A stretch of 19,759 bases of DNA from SIG440 sp045579055 (GTDB lineage Bacteria > Bacillota > Clostridia > Monoglobales > Monoglobaceae): contig JAZNLK010000135.1 in NCBI GenBank assembly GCA_045579055.1, positions 1 through 19,759 on the forward strand. The letters run 5' to 3'. Position 1 is the stretch's first letter. Each line of letters opens with the position of its first letter. Position numbers and translations under genes: made by a program. Below the pieces are notes generated by a model. That model saw only the letters and a program-made list of their open reading frames with translations, did not search any database and was not told where the DNA came from. Of the stretch, positions 14,194 to 19,759 are shown piece by piece.

Positions 14194-14222
14194 TTGTATC
14201 AAAAAAAGTTTTGTGATACAAT
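14194..14222 (+). promoter_or_regulatory. sigma-A promoter for uppP-ftsK, with dyad symmetry
   Basis: TTGTAT (14194-14199), 17-bp spacer, TACAAT (14217-14222). TTGTATC (14194-14200) and GATACAA (14215-14221) are a perfect 7-bp inverted repeat with a 14-nt centre, so the two promoter boxes are themselves the arms of the dyad. The leader to the start codon is about 50 nt. Confidence 0.65.
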
Positions 14223-14278
14223 ATAATGTGGTTTATACTGAATATAAATATTGTAACAATATTCTGGAGGTATTCTTG

Positions 14279-15106
14279 ATGTTCGATATGTTAACAACGG
14301 CTGTTCTGGGATTGGTTGAAGGAATTACAGAGTGGCTTCCCATCAGCTCAACGGGACATATGATTCTTGTGAAAGAGTTTTTGGGCAGGGGCGACAGTTT
14401 TGTCAACAATCCCGGTTTCTTTGATCTTTATTTATATGTGATACAATTGGGTGCAATTCTTGCGGTGGTTACCTTGTATTTCAAAAAGCTCAATCCATTT
14501 GCTCCTTCAAAGAGCAAACAGGAGAAAAACGAAACCTGGAGTATGTGGTTCAAGGTAATTGTTGCATGCTTGCCTGCGGCAATAATAGGGTTGATTCTCG
14601 ATTCATATATGGAGAAGATTGAAAACTGGCAGGTTGTTTCGGCAATGCTGATTGTATACGGTGTTGCGTTTATTGTTGTTGAAAGAATAAACAAAAAGAC
14701 ATTGGTGGGCAGTATGAATGAAATGACATACAAAACTGCTTTGCTGATTGGAGCGTTTCAGGTTCTGTCGATTATTCCCGGAACTTCACGTTCGGGGGCG
14801 ACCATTCTGGGAGCCATGCTTCTGGGGTGCAACCGAAGTGTTGCGGCGGAATTTTCGTTCTTTCTGGCAATCCCGGTTATGGTGGGAGTCAGTTTGCTCA
14901 AGGTCACGAAATTCATTATGGACGGTCTCACTATGACTTCAGGGGAGCTTGCAGTGTTATTGGTTGGAATGTTGGTTGCATATATTGTTTCTATGGTTGC
15001 AATCAAATTCCTGATGAATTTCGTTAAAAAACACGATTTCAAGGCGTTCGGTGTTTACAGAATTGTTTTGGGCGTGTTGGTTATTCTGTATTTTAGTCTT
15101 ATATAA
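14279..15106 (+). CDS. uppP: Undecaprenyl-diphosphatase
   Basis: 275 residues, the usual BacA/UppP length. ATG 14279 has CTGGAGGT 8 nt upstream; upstream in-frame codons cross the promoter. Both active-site motifs are present: EGITEWLPISSTGH (Glu14, Glu18, Ser24, His27) and PGTSRSGATI (Arg171). About seven or eight hydrophobic membrane segments are visible. The enzyme dephosphorylates undecaprenyl diphosphate to recycle the lipid carrier for peptidoglycan and other envelope polymers; extra copies raise bacitracin tolerance. It is followed after 33 nt by the DNA translocase gene without a terminator, so the two likely form an operon. Confidence 0.96.
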   Translation: MFDMLTTAVLGLVEGITEWLPISSTGHMILVKEFLGRGDSFVNNPGFFDLYLYVIQLGAILAVVTLYFKKLNPFAPSKSKQEKNETWSMWFKVIVACLPAAIIGLILDSYMEKIENWQVVSAMLIVYGVAFIVVERINKKTLVGSMNEMTYKTALLIGAFQVLSIIPGTSRSGATILGAMLLGCNRSVAAEFSFFLAIPVMVGVSLLKVTKFIMDGLTMTSGELAVLLVGMLVAYIVSMVAIKFLMNFVKKHDFKAFGVYRIVLGVLVILYFSLI

Positions 15107-15139
15107 CGAAACAACAGAAAATGGCGGTGATATTTAATT

Positions 15140-17785
15140 ATGGCGACAACCAAAAGAAAAACTTCGGCAAAAAGCCGTAAAAAAGAAACTGTAAAAAAAT
15201 CGAAAACCACAAAAAAGAAATCCGGTGGAGCTGAGATAAAGGGCATAGTTTTCATTGCTTTGGGAATTTTCCTTATTTTGTCATATTTCACATCCGCAAC
15301 AGGTGCTCTGGGTGAGTTTGTAAAGAATCTTATGAAAGGTCTTTTTGGCGGAGCATCGGCAATTTTCTTCGTCTTTGTAATATGGACGGGTCTTAATATG
15401 TTTGTTGAAGAAAAGGAAGATAAGGTTACTTACAAAATGTGGCTGCTTCTTGCAGTTATGGTTGTGGTTTCTCTTATCGGGGCACTGATTCAACAGGACA
15501 AAATAGGCTGGGCAGACGGATTTGGCGACACGCTGAAAGACCTTTATACTATGCAGGTCGGCGGTGCTGTGGGCGGTATGCTGTGTTTGCTGTTGATAAA
15601 ATGTGTCGGAGTTGTGGGAACATATATTGTTTCAATTGCACTTATGCTTATTCTGCTGGTGCTGATGACGGAGATTTCCTTCGAAAAGATTCTCAGAAAG
15701 GTATTTGGTCCCATACGCAAAAAACGTAAAAAAGAAAAAGTAAAGCCTGAGGGAAAGGAAGAACCGCAGGAAAAGGCATATCCTATAGAGACCAGAGCGG
15801 AATACGATCCGCATCCGGAGGAAGTCCCCAACAGTGCGTACTTCACCGAGTATTTCAAGGGCGGTGTAATTGAAGAACTGGCACGGGGAAAAGATTCTCC
15901 GAAACCCTCCGGACGTATCAGACGTTTTAAGTTTGAGGAAGATACGGTTGATGAAACTGCTGAGGTGGTTCAGGAAATCATTGCGGAGCAGGAAAAGAAT
16001 GTTCCTGAACCGGAAGAAAAAAAAGAAAAGAGAGTTCCTTTCAGAATTGAGGATGTGCAGACAGGGGTCCTTACGGAGCTTCCTGATGAAAACGGAAACT
16101 TCAGCGAGAAGAATGACGACGAGTTTGAGCCGCCCAGTCTTGTTCAGATGGAGGAAAAGGTTGATGTTCTCACTCAGTCTGCCATTGATGCAGGTGTTCC
16201 CCTTGACAGAGCGGTTGAAGTGGGCAAACGAATGAGTCAGCAGGAGGTTCAGGAGGCAGCAAACAGCGTGAATATGCTTGCCAAGGAAAGCATTGAGGCC
16301 ACCAAGCTTCTTAACTACAAGCTTCCATCGGTGTCCCTCCTGGCAAAGCCCAAGCCAATGACCAAGAGCCGTGCGGAAATCAAGCAGGAGCTTGAGGACA
16401 AGGCGAACAGACTTCTTGAAACTCTTGCAAGTTTTAAGGTTGATGCGAAAATTCTTAATATCACTCAGGGACCGTCGGTTACTCGTTTTGAACTGCAACC
16501 CGGATTTGGTATAAAGGTGTCGAAAATCACAAATCTTGCTGATGATATTGCTCTGAGCCTTGCGGCATCAGGGGTTCGTATTGAAGCACCTATCCCCGGC
16601 AAGTCGGCAATCGGCATTGAAATACCCAACGAAACCCCCACGCCTGTTCCCATACGTGAGGTTATTGACACGGATAAGTTCCGTGATTTCAAGTCGAAGA
16701 CGGCGTTTGCACTGGGCAAGGATATCAGCGGAAACTGTGTTATTGCTGATGTGGCAAGCTTCCCCCATATTCTTATTGCTGGTGCCACGGGTTCGGGAAA
16801 GAGTGTGTGCATAAACTCTCTTATAACAAGTATTCTTTACAAGGCAAAGCCAAATGAGGTCAAGATGATTATGGTTGACCCCAAAATGGTTGAGCTTGGG
16901 GTTTACAATGGAATCCCTCATTTGCTGATACCCGTTGTTACTGACCCGAAGCACGCGGCAGGGGCTCTAAACTGGGCTGTTGCGGAAATGAAGAACCGTT
17001 ACCAGCTTATGAAGGATAACAAGGTAAGAAATATTCAGGGGTATAATGAAATGATGGAGGATAATGAAACTCCCGAAAACAAGCTTCCTGAAATAGTGAT
17101 TATCATCGACGAGCTTGCCGATCTTATGCTTGCTGCAAAAAATGAGGTGGAAGATGCCATAAACAGCCTTGCTGCCCTTGCCAGAGCCGCAGGTATGTAT
17201 CTGGTTATTGCAACCCAGAGACCTTCGGTTGACGTTATCACCGGTGTTATCAAAGCAAACGTACCTTCAAGAATTTCATTTGCAGTTTCTTCTCAGGTGG
17301 ACAGCCGTACTATTCTTGATAGTATGGGTGCTGAGAAGCTGTTGGGCAAGGGTGATATGCTCTATGCTCCCAGAGGTGCGTCCAAGCCCATGAGAATTCA
17401 GGGCAACTTCCTTTCGGATGATGAAATTGAAGGAATTATTTCCTATATAAAGAAGCAATACGAGGCGGATTATGACGAAAGTATTCTTGAACACATTGAA
17501 CGTGAACAGGAAAACCGTGACGAACCCGTTGAGGAAGTTACTCATACCCGCAGCGGCGAAAAGGATGCAATGTTCTATCAGGCGGCGGAATTTGCTGTTG
17601 ATGCGGGACAGGCTTCGGTGGCTATGCTTCAGCGCAGATACAAAATAGGTTATCAGCGTGCCGCAAGAATTATTGATCAGTTGGAAGAAAATCGTATTAT
17701 AGGTCCCTATGAAGGAACCAAGCCCAGACAGGTTCTGATTTCCCGTGCGGAACTTAATGAGATGATGATGAATAATTCTGATTGA
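15140..17785 (+). CDS. FtsK/SpoIIIE family DNA translocase
   Basis: 881 residues. A lysine-rich N-terminus (1-30) precedes about four or five membrane helices (roughly 36-53, 70-88, 99-117 and 141-177). A charged linker (190-410, rich in Glu, Lys and Pro) joins them to the motor. The motor has Walker A GATGSGKS (548-555) and Walker B IVIIIDELADLM (652-663). The C-terminal winged-helix gamma domain (about 811-868, AEFAVDAGQASVAMLQRR and GYQRAARIIDQLE) reads orienting sequences. It pumps chromosomal DNA across the division or sporulation septum. FtsK and SpoIIIE roles cannot be separated by sequence. ATG 15140 has a modest SD (GGCGGTGA). Gene placed after uppP in one unit. Confidence 0.96.
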   Translation: MATTKRKTSAKSRKKETVKKSKTTKKKSGGAEIKGIVFIALGIFLILSYFTSATGALGEFVKNLMKGLFGGASAIFFVFVIWTGLNMFVEEKEDKVTYKMWLLLAVMVVVSLIGALIQQDKIGWADGFGDTLKDLYTMQVGGAVGGMLCLLLIKCVGVVGTYIVSIALMLILLVLMTEISFEKILRKVFGPIRKKRKKEKVKPEGKEEPQEKAYPIETRAEYDPHPEEVPNSAYFTEYFKGGVIEELARGKDSPKPSGRIRRFKFEEDTVDETAEVVQEIIAEQEKNVPEPEEKKEKRVPFRIEDVQTGVLTELPDENGNFSEKNDDEFEPPSLVQMEEKVDVLTQSAIDAGVPLDRAVEVGKRMSQQEVQEAANSVNMLAKESIEATKLLNYKLPSVSLLAKPKPMTKSRAEIKQELEDKANRLLETLASFKVDAKILNITQGPSVTRFELQPGFGIKVSKITNLADDIALSLAASGVRIEAPIPGKSAIGIEIPNETPTPVPIREVIDTDKFRDFKSKTAFALGKDISGNCVIADVASFPHILIAGATGSGKSVCINSLITSILYKAKPNEVKMIMVDPKMVELGVYNGIPHLLIPVVTDPKHAAGALNWAVAEMKNRYQLMKDNKVRNIQGYNEMMEDNETPENKLPEIVIIIDELADLMLAAKNEVEDAINSLAALARAAGMYLVIATQRPSVDVITGVIKANVPSRISFAVSSQVDSRTILDSMGAEKLLGKGDMLYAPRGASKPMRIQGNFLSDDEIEGIISYIKKQYEADYDESILEHIEREQENRDEPVEEVTHTRSGEKDAMFYQAAEFAVDAGQASVAMLQRRYKIGYQRAARIIDQLEENRIIGPYEGTKPRQVLISRAELNEMMMNNSD

Positions 17786-17851
17786 TGGTGGAAATACTCC
17801 AAAATAAGGAAAGAGACGGGGTCGAAAACCTTTAAAAAGGGCGGTTTTACT

Positions 17852-17914
17852 GTGCATATGGCTCAAAATATCTTTGGTAATTTTGTGAAAATATACAAAA
17901 TTGCAAAAAAATAG
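17852..17914 (+). CDS. Possible 20-residue amphipathic peptide
   Basis: GTG 17852, with AAGGGCGG about 7 nt upstream, encodes a 20-residue peptide ending NIFGNFVKIYKIAKK; ATG 17858 gives an 18-residue form. Hydrophobic and lysine residues alternate as in a cationic amphipathic helix. No promoter or relative is identified, and it lies in the ftsK-HU gap, so it may be chance. Confidence 0.22.
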   Translation: MHMAQNIFGNFVKIYKIAKK

Positions 17915-17923
17915 AGAAAACTA

Positions 17924-17952
17924 TGGAAATTTGCGAAAAGTTGTAGTATTAT
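17924..17952 (+). promoter_or_regulatory. Probable sigma-A promoter for the HU gene
   Basis: TGGAAA (17924-17929), 17-bp spacer, TATTAT (17947-17952). The boxes match consensus at 4/6 and 5/6. Other box pairs in this AT-rich gap are possible. The rest of the 230-nt ftsK-HU gap holds no clear terminator. Confidence 0.4.
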
Positions 17953-18015
17953 AGTAATAACGTTATGAATTAATTACCTAAATAATTTATTATTTAAAGA
18001 AAAGGAGTATTCAAA

Positions 18016-18291
18016 ATGAATAAACAGGAATTAATCGCAGTAATGGCTGAAAAGGCTAATCTCTCAAAGAAGGATGCTGAAGCAGCACTCAACGCTTTCG
18101 TTGGTGCAGTTGAAGATGCACTCGTTAAGGGTGACAAGGTTCAGCTCGTTGGCTTCGGCGGCTTTGAAGTAAGAGAAAGAGCTGCCAGAACAGGCAGAAA
18201 CCCCCAGACAGGTGCTGAAATGAAGATTGACGCAGCTAAGGTTCCCGCTTTCAAGGCTGGCAAGGCTCTCAAAGACCTTATCAACAAATAA
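18016..18291 (+). CDS. HU family DNA-binding protein
   Basis: 91 residues, the canonical length, with AAAGGAG 8 nt upstream of the ATG. The whole HU fold is visible: the N-terminal helix pair (NKQELIAVMAEKANLSKKDAE), the GFGGFEVRERAART strands and the DNA-intercalating arm RNPQTG with its conserved proline, then PAFKAGKALKDLIN. It is a dimeric nucleoid protein that bends DNA non-specifically. Codon choice shifts to the CTC, AAG and GCT codons also used by rpsL nearby, as expected for a highly expressed gene. It has its own terminator. Confidence 0.98.
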   Translation: MNKQELIAVMAEKANLSKKDAEAALNAFVGAVEDALVKGDKVQLVGFGGFEVRERAARTGRNPQTGAEMKIDAAKVPAFKAGKALKDLINK

Positions 18292-18304
18292 GATTAGATT
18301 CTTC

Positions 18305-18336
18305 AGAAGGACGCCTTTGAGGGCGTCCTTTTTTCT
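18305..18336 (+). terminator. Rho-independent terminator after HU
   Basis: AAGGACGCC (18307-18315) and GGCGTCCTT (18322-18330) form a perfect 9-bp stem, followed by a T run to 18334. Confidence 0.9.
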
Positions 18337-18366
18337 GTGTAAATACGTTGGAAAGGAAAAAGATTT

Positions 18367-18621
18367 ATGAATAGTTTTTCGTATAAAACAAGAGGGACCT
18401 GTTCCCGTGAAATTATGTTTGATATTGAAGATAACAAGGTGAAGAATGTGAAGTTCGTCTTTGGATGCATGGGAAATACCCAGGGGGTTGCACGTCTTGT
18501 TGAAGGGATGGATGTGGATGAGGCCATTTCTCGGCTCAAGGGCATAGACTGTAACGGCAGGGGAACATCCTGCCCCGACCAGCTTGCTTGTGCACTTGCG
18601 GAGGCAAAGGCTTCTCTTTAG
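18367..18621 (+). CDS. TSCPD-domain protein (TIGR03905 type)
   Basis: 84 residues, complete, with GGAAAGG about 9 nt upstream of the ATG. The C-terminal motif GRGTSCPDQLACAL is the TSCPD signature also found at the end of some ribonucleotide reductases. Conserved cysteines include CS near the start (GTCSREI), FGCMGN and TSCPD, and could form a metal or redox site. The function is unknown. It follows the HU terminator by only about 30 nt and has no clear promoter, so it may be expressed by read-through. No terminator is clear before the next promoter. Confidence 0.9.
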   Translation: MNSFSYKTRGTCSREIMFDIEDNKVKNVKFVFGCMGNTQGVARLVEGMDVDEAISRLKGIDCNGRGTSCPDQLACALAEAKASL

Positions 18622-18721
18622 TTTGGGCTAACTTTTGGCATTTGTTGAAATGTCACATACAAAAGGTATCAAAAAACAATAATTTGTGAAAAATTTTTGT
18701 ATTAAACCATATATATAGTAC

Positions 18722-18750
18722 TTGACAAAAGACTTGAAAACTGGTAAAAT
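18722..18750 (+). promoter_or_regulatory. Strong promoter of the str (ribosomal) operon
   Basis: TTGACA (18722-18727), exactly 17 bp, TAAAAT (18745-18750) preceded by TGG. The predicted leader (about 18757-18825) can fold AGTTTT with AAAACT (18782-18787 / 18805-18811 region). I could not recognise a known ribosomal leader motif in it. Confidence 0.85.
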
Positions 18751-18825
18751 GAATTGTATTTTGCGATATTGGGGCATTGCGGAGTTTTGGGTGTCCCGGG
18801 CAGGTAAAACTGCAAGGTGAATGAA

Positions 18826-19065
18826 ATGGAAAGAATAAAAACGAGTCCGCACGTTGTGGGGCTCAAGCAATCCAAAAAAGCTATTGATTCGGGAAAAGCA
18901 GAACTTGTTTTTGTGGCAAGAGATGCAGATGCTCACGTGGTGTTTCCCCTTGAAAGGCTTTGCAACGAAAAAGGTGTTGCGGTGGAGTATGTAAACAATA
19001 TGAAGGAGCTTGCAAAGGCTTGTCATGTTGAAGTGCCCACGGCGGTCGCCACAATTATTCGGTAA
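18826..19065 (+). CDS. L7Ae/L30e-type K-turn RNA-binding protein (YbxF-like)
   Basis: 79 residues from ATG 18826, with AAGGTGA 5 nt upstream; the GTG at 18817 overlaps that SD. The L7Ae fold is seen in VVGLKQSKKAIDSGKAELVFVARDAD, PLERLCNEKGVAVEYV and the final PTAVATIIR. B. subtilis YbxF, which precedes rpsL, binds kink-turn RNA. Position before rpsL supports the same identity. In many Firmicutes this gene follows rpoC, but here the RNA polymerase genes are absent and the gene has its own promoter. Confidence 0.9.
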   Translation: MERIKTSPHVVGLKQSKKAIDSGKAELVFVARDADAHVVFPLERLCNEKGVAVEYVNNMKELAKACHVEVPTAVATIIR

Positions 19066-19085
19066 AGACGCATAACAGCGTTTTT
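19064..19085 (+). terminator. Weak terminator or attenuator between ybxF-like gene and rpsL
   Basis: ACGC (19068-19071) pairs with GCGT (19078-19081), followed by TTTTTA. The stem is short, so at most partial termination is expected, which would set the ratio of upstream to downstream transcript. Confidence 0.3.
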
Positions 19086-19118
19086 ATATATCCAAACTAT
19101 ATACAGGAGGTGAAATAA

Positions 19119-19538
19119 TTGCCAACATTTAACCAGTTAGTTAAGAAAGGCAGACAGACTGCGGAAAAGAAATCAACTGCTCCTGCTCTCCTCAAGGGTT
19201 TCAACACAATCCAGAAGAGATACATCGATCAGGATTCACCGCAGAAGAGAGGTGTTTGTACTTCAGTTAGAACAATGACACCCAAAAAGCCTAACTCAGC
19301 ACTCCGTAAGGTTGCCAGAGTTCGTCTTACAAACGGTATCGAAGTTTCAGCTTACATTCCCGGTATTGGTCACAATCTCCAGGAACATAGCGTAGTGCTT
19401 ATCCGTGGCGGTAGAGTTAAGGACCTCCCTGGTGTTCGTTATCACATTATCCGTGGTACTCTTGATACACAGGGCGTTCAGAAGCGTAACCAGTCCAGAT
19501 CCAAGTACGGAGCTAAGAGACCTAAGGAAGGCAAGTAA
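19119..19538 (+). CDS. rpsL: 30S ribosomal protein S12
   Basis: 139 residues. Starts at TTG 19119, 6-7 nt after a near-perfect AGGAGGTGA, giving MPTFNQLVKKGR. The N-terminal region carries the additional ~13 residues seen in Firmicutes S12 compared with E. coli. The decoding loops TPKKPNSALRK and GGRVKDLPGVRYH have the wild-type lysines and proline, so no streptomycin-resistance substitution is visible at the classic positions. It sits in the small-subunit decoding centre. The gene is second in the str operon, between the YbxF-like gene and rpsG. UUG as the start of such a highly expressed gene may be a fixed level control. Confidence 0.98.
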   Translation: MPTFNQLVKKGRQTAEKKSTAPALLKGFNTIQKRYIDQDSPQKRGVCTSVRTMTPKKPNSALRKVARVRLTNGIEVSAYIPGIGHNLQEHSVVLIRGGRVKDLPGVRYHIIRGTLDTQGVQKRNQSRSKYGAKRPKEGK

Positions 19539-19570
19539 GACACAATTTTTAAGTAAGAATTTTATGTTAT

Positions 19571-19621
19571 AGTGCGTATTACTATTTTATATATATATTT
19601 GAGTAATAGTATTACAGCACT
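19571..19621 (+). promoter_or_regulatory. Long hairpin in the rpsL-rpsG intercistronic region
   Basis: AGTGC (19571-19575) plus GTATTACTATT (19576-19586) pair with AATAGTATTAC (19605-19615) plus GCACT (19617-19621), with one mismatch and one bulged A. A second stem, TTGTGG (19650-19655) / CCACAA (19666-19671), lies just before the rpsG SD. The intercistronic gap is 152 nt. In E. coli, S7 represses the operon by binding the rpsL-rpsG spacer; whether this unrelated sequence does so is unknown. Confidence 0.6.
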
Positions 19622-19690
19622 AGCAGTATCCTATTGGGTATTGAGTACCTTGTGGATATGATTAACCACAAAGAAATGGAGGGAAGATAA

Positions 19691-19759
19691 GTGCCAAGAA
19701 AAGGACATATTGCACGTCGTGACGTGTTGCCGGATCCTATGTACAACAGTAAGACTGTT
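19691..19759 (+). CDS. rpsG: 30S ribosomal protein S7, 3'-truncated by window end
   Basis: The GTG start at 19691 has GGAGGG (19678-19683) 7 nt upstream. The 23 visible residues, MPRKGHIARRDVLPDPMYNS then KTV, are a clear S7 N-terminus. Full length is about 156 residues, so most of the gene lies beyond the window. S7 initiates assembly of the 30S head and is the usual translational repressor of str operons in E. coli. It follows rpsL as expected. Confidence 0.95.
   Translation, partial: MPRKGHIARRDVLPDPMYNSKTV

Noticed and set aside
14153..14278. N-terminal extension of UppP by 42 codons
   Set aside because: It spans the predicted promoter, lacks an SD and is not part of the UppP family; ATG 14279 has a strong SD.
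17785..17835. 16-codon frame overlapping the ftsK stop (TGATG)
   Set aside because: Start-stop overlap is neat, but there is no SD beyond chance, no recognisable content and it is very short.
17820..17850. Terminator for ftsK (AAAACC / GGTTTT stem)
   Set aside because: The stem is only 6 bp with poor inner pairing and no T run beyond the stem itself.

Overview
The window looks like chromosomal DNA from an uncultured, AT-rich member of the Firmicutes, most likely class Clostridia and possibly a gut bacterium. The signs are strong AGGAGG-type ribosome binding sites, clear sigma-A promoters, a Firmicutes-type S12 with its extra N-terminal segment, a YbxF-type L7Ae protein in front of rpsL, a stand-alone RelQ-type alarmone synthetase, a ParB/Noc-family protein and an intact SpoIIQ-like LytM protein. 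I saw no rRNA, tRNA, CRISPR array, phage block or transposase.

Left part (1-6181): the 3' end of a KDPG/KHG aldolase gene and a Gfo/Idh/MocA dehydrogenase. A large secreted protein ending in a copper-amine-oxidase-N-like domain follows, then a D-2-hydroxyacid dehydrogenase and a small VCBS/FG-GAP-like protein. This fits sugar-acid metabolism plus a cell-surface protein. Downstream of the FG-GAP gene is a short palindromic repeat region, and then a 50-nt second copy of that gene's 3' end, which differs only at synonymous positions.

Middle (6189-11394): a DUF1294 membrane protein and a formyltransferase (+ strand) converge on a proA-relQ pair (- strand) through one shared terminator. A LOG-family gene (-) and a PLP enzyme of the YnbB/methionine-gamma-lyase-like family (+) are divergent, and the -35 boxes of their promoters abut.

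Right-centre (11495-17785): a ParB/Noc-family gene, then a SpoIIQ-like M23 gene that seems to start at AUU next to a 9-bp hairpin holding its Shine-Dalgarno sequence. Next comes a compact regulatory unit: four 11-bp-phased TTTCACG repeats ahead of a -10 box, a hairpin at the predicted mRNA 5' end, a 30-residue membrane peptide gene and an orphan 161-residue gene. uppP and an FtsK/SpoIIIE translocase gene follow as a pair. Envelope, chromosome and sporulation functions are concentrated here.

Right end (17924-19759): HU, a TSCPD protein, then a str-operon start (ybxF-like, rpsL, rpsG) with its own strong promoter and no rpoBC just upstream. The rpsL-rpsG gap is long (152 nt) and highly structured. 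No complete new multi-gene system is evident; the most unusual signals are regulatory (13318-13525, 12414-12447, 19571-19621) and the gene-tail/repeat junction (5891-6221).
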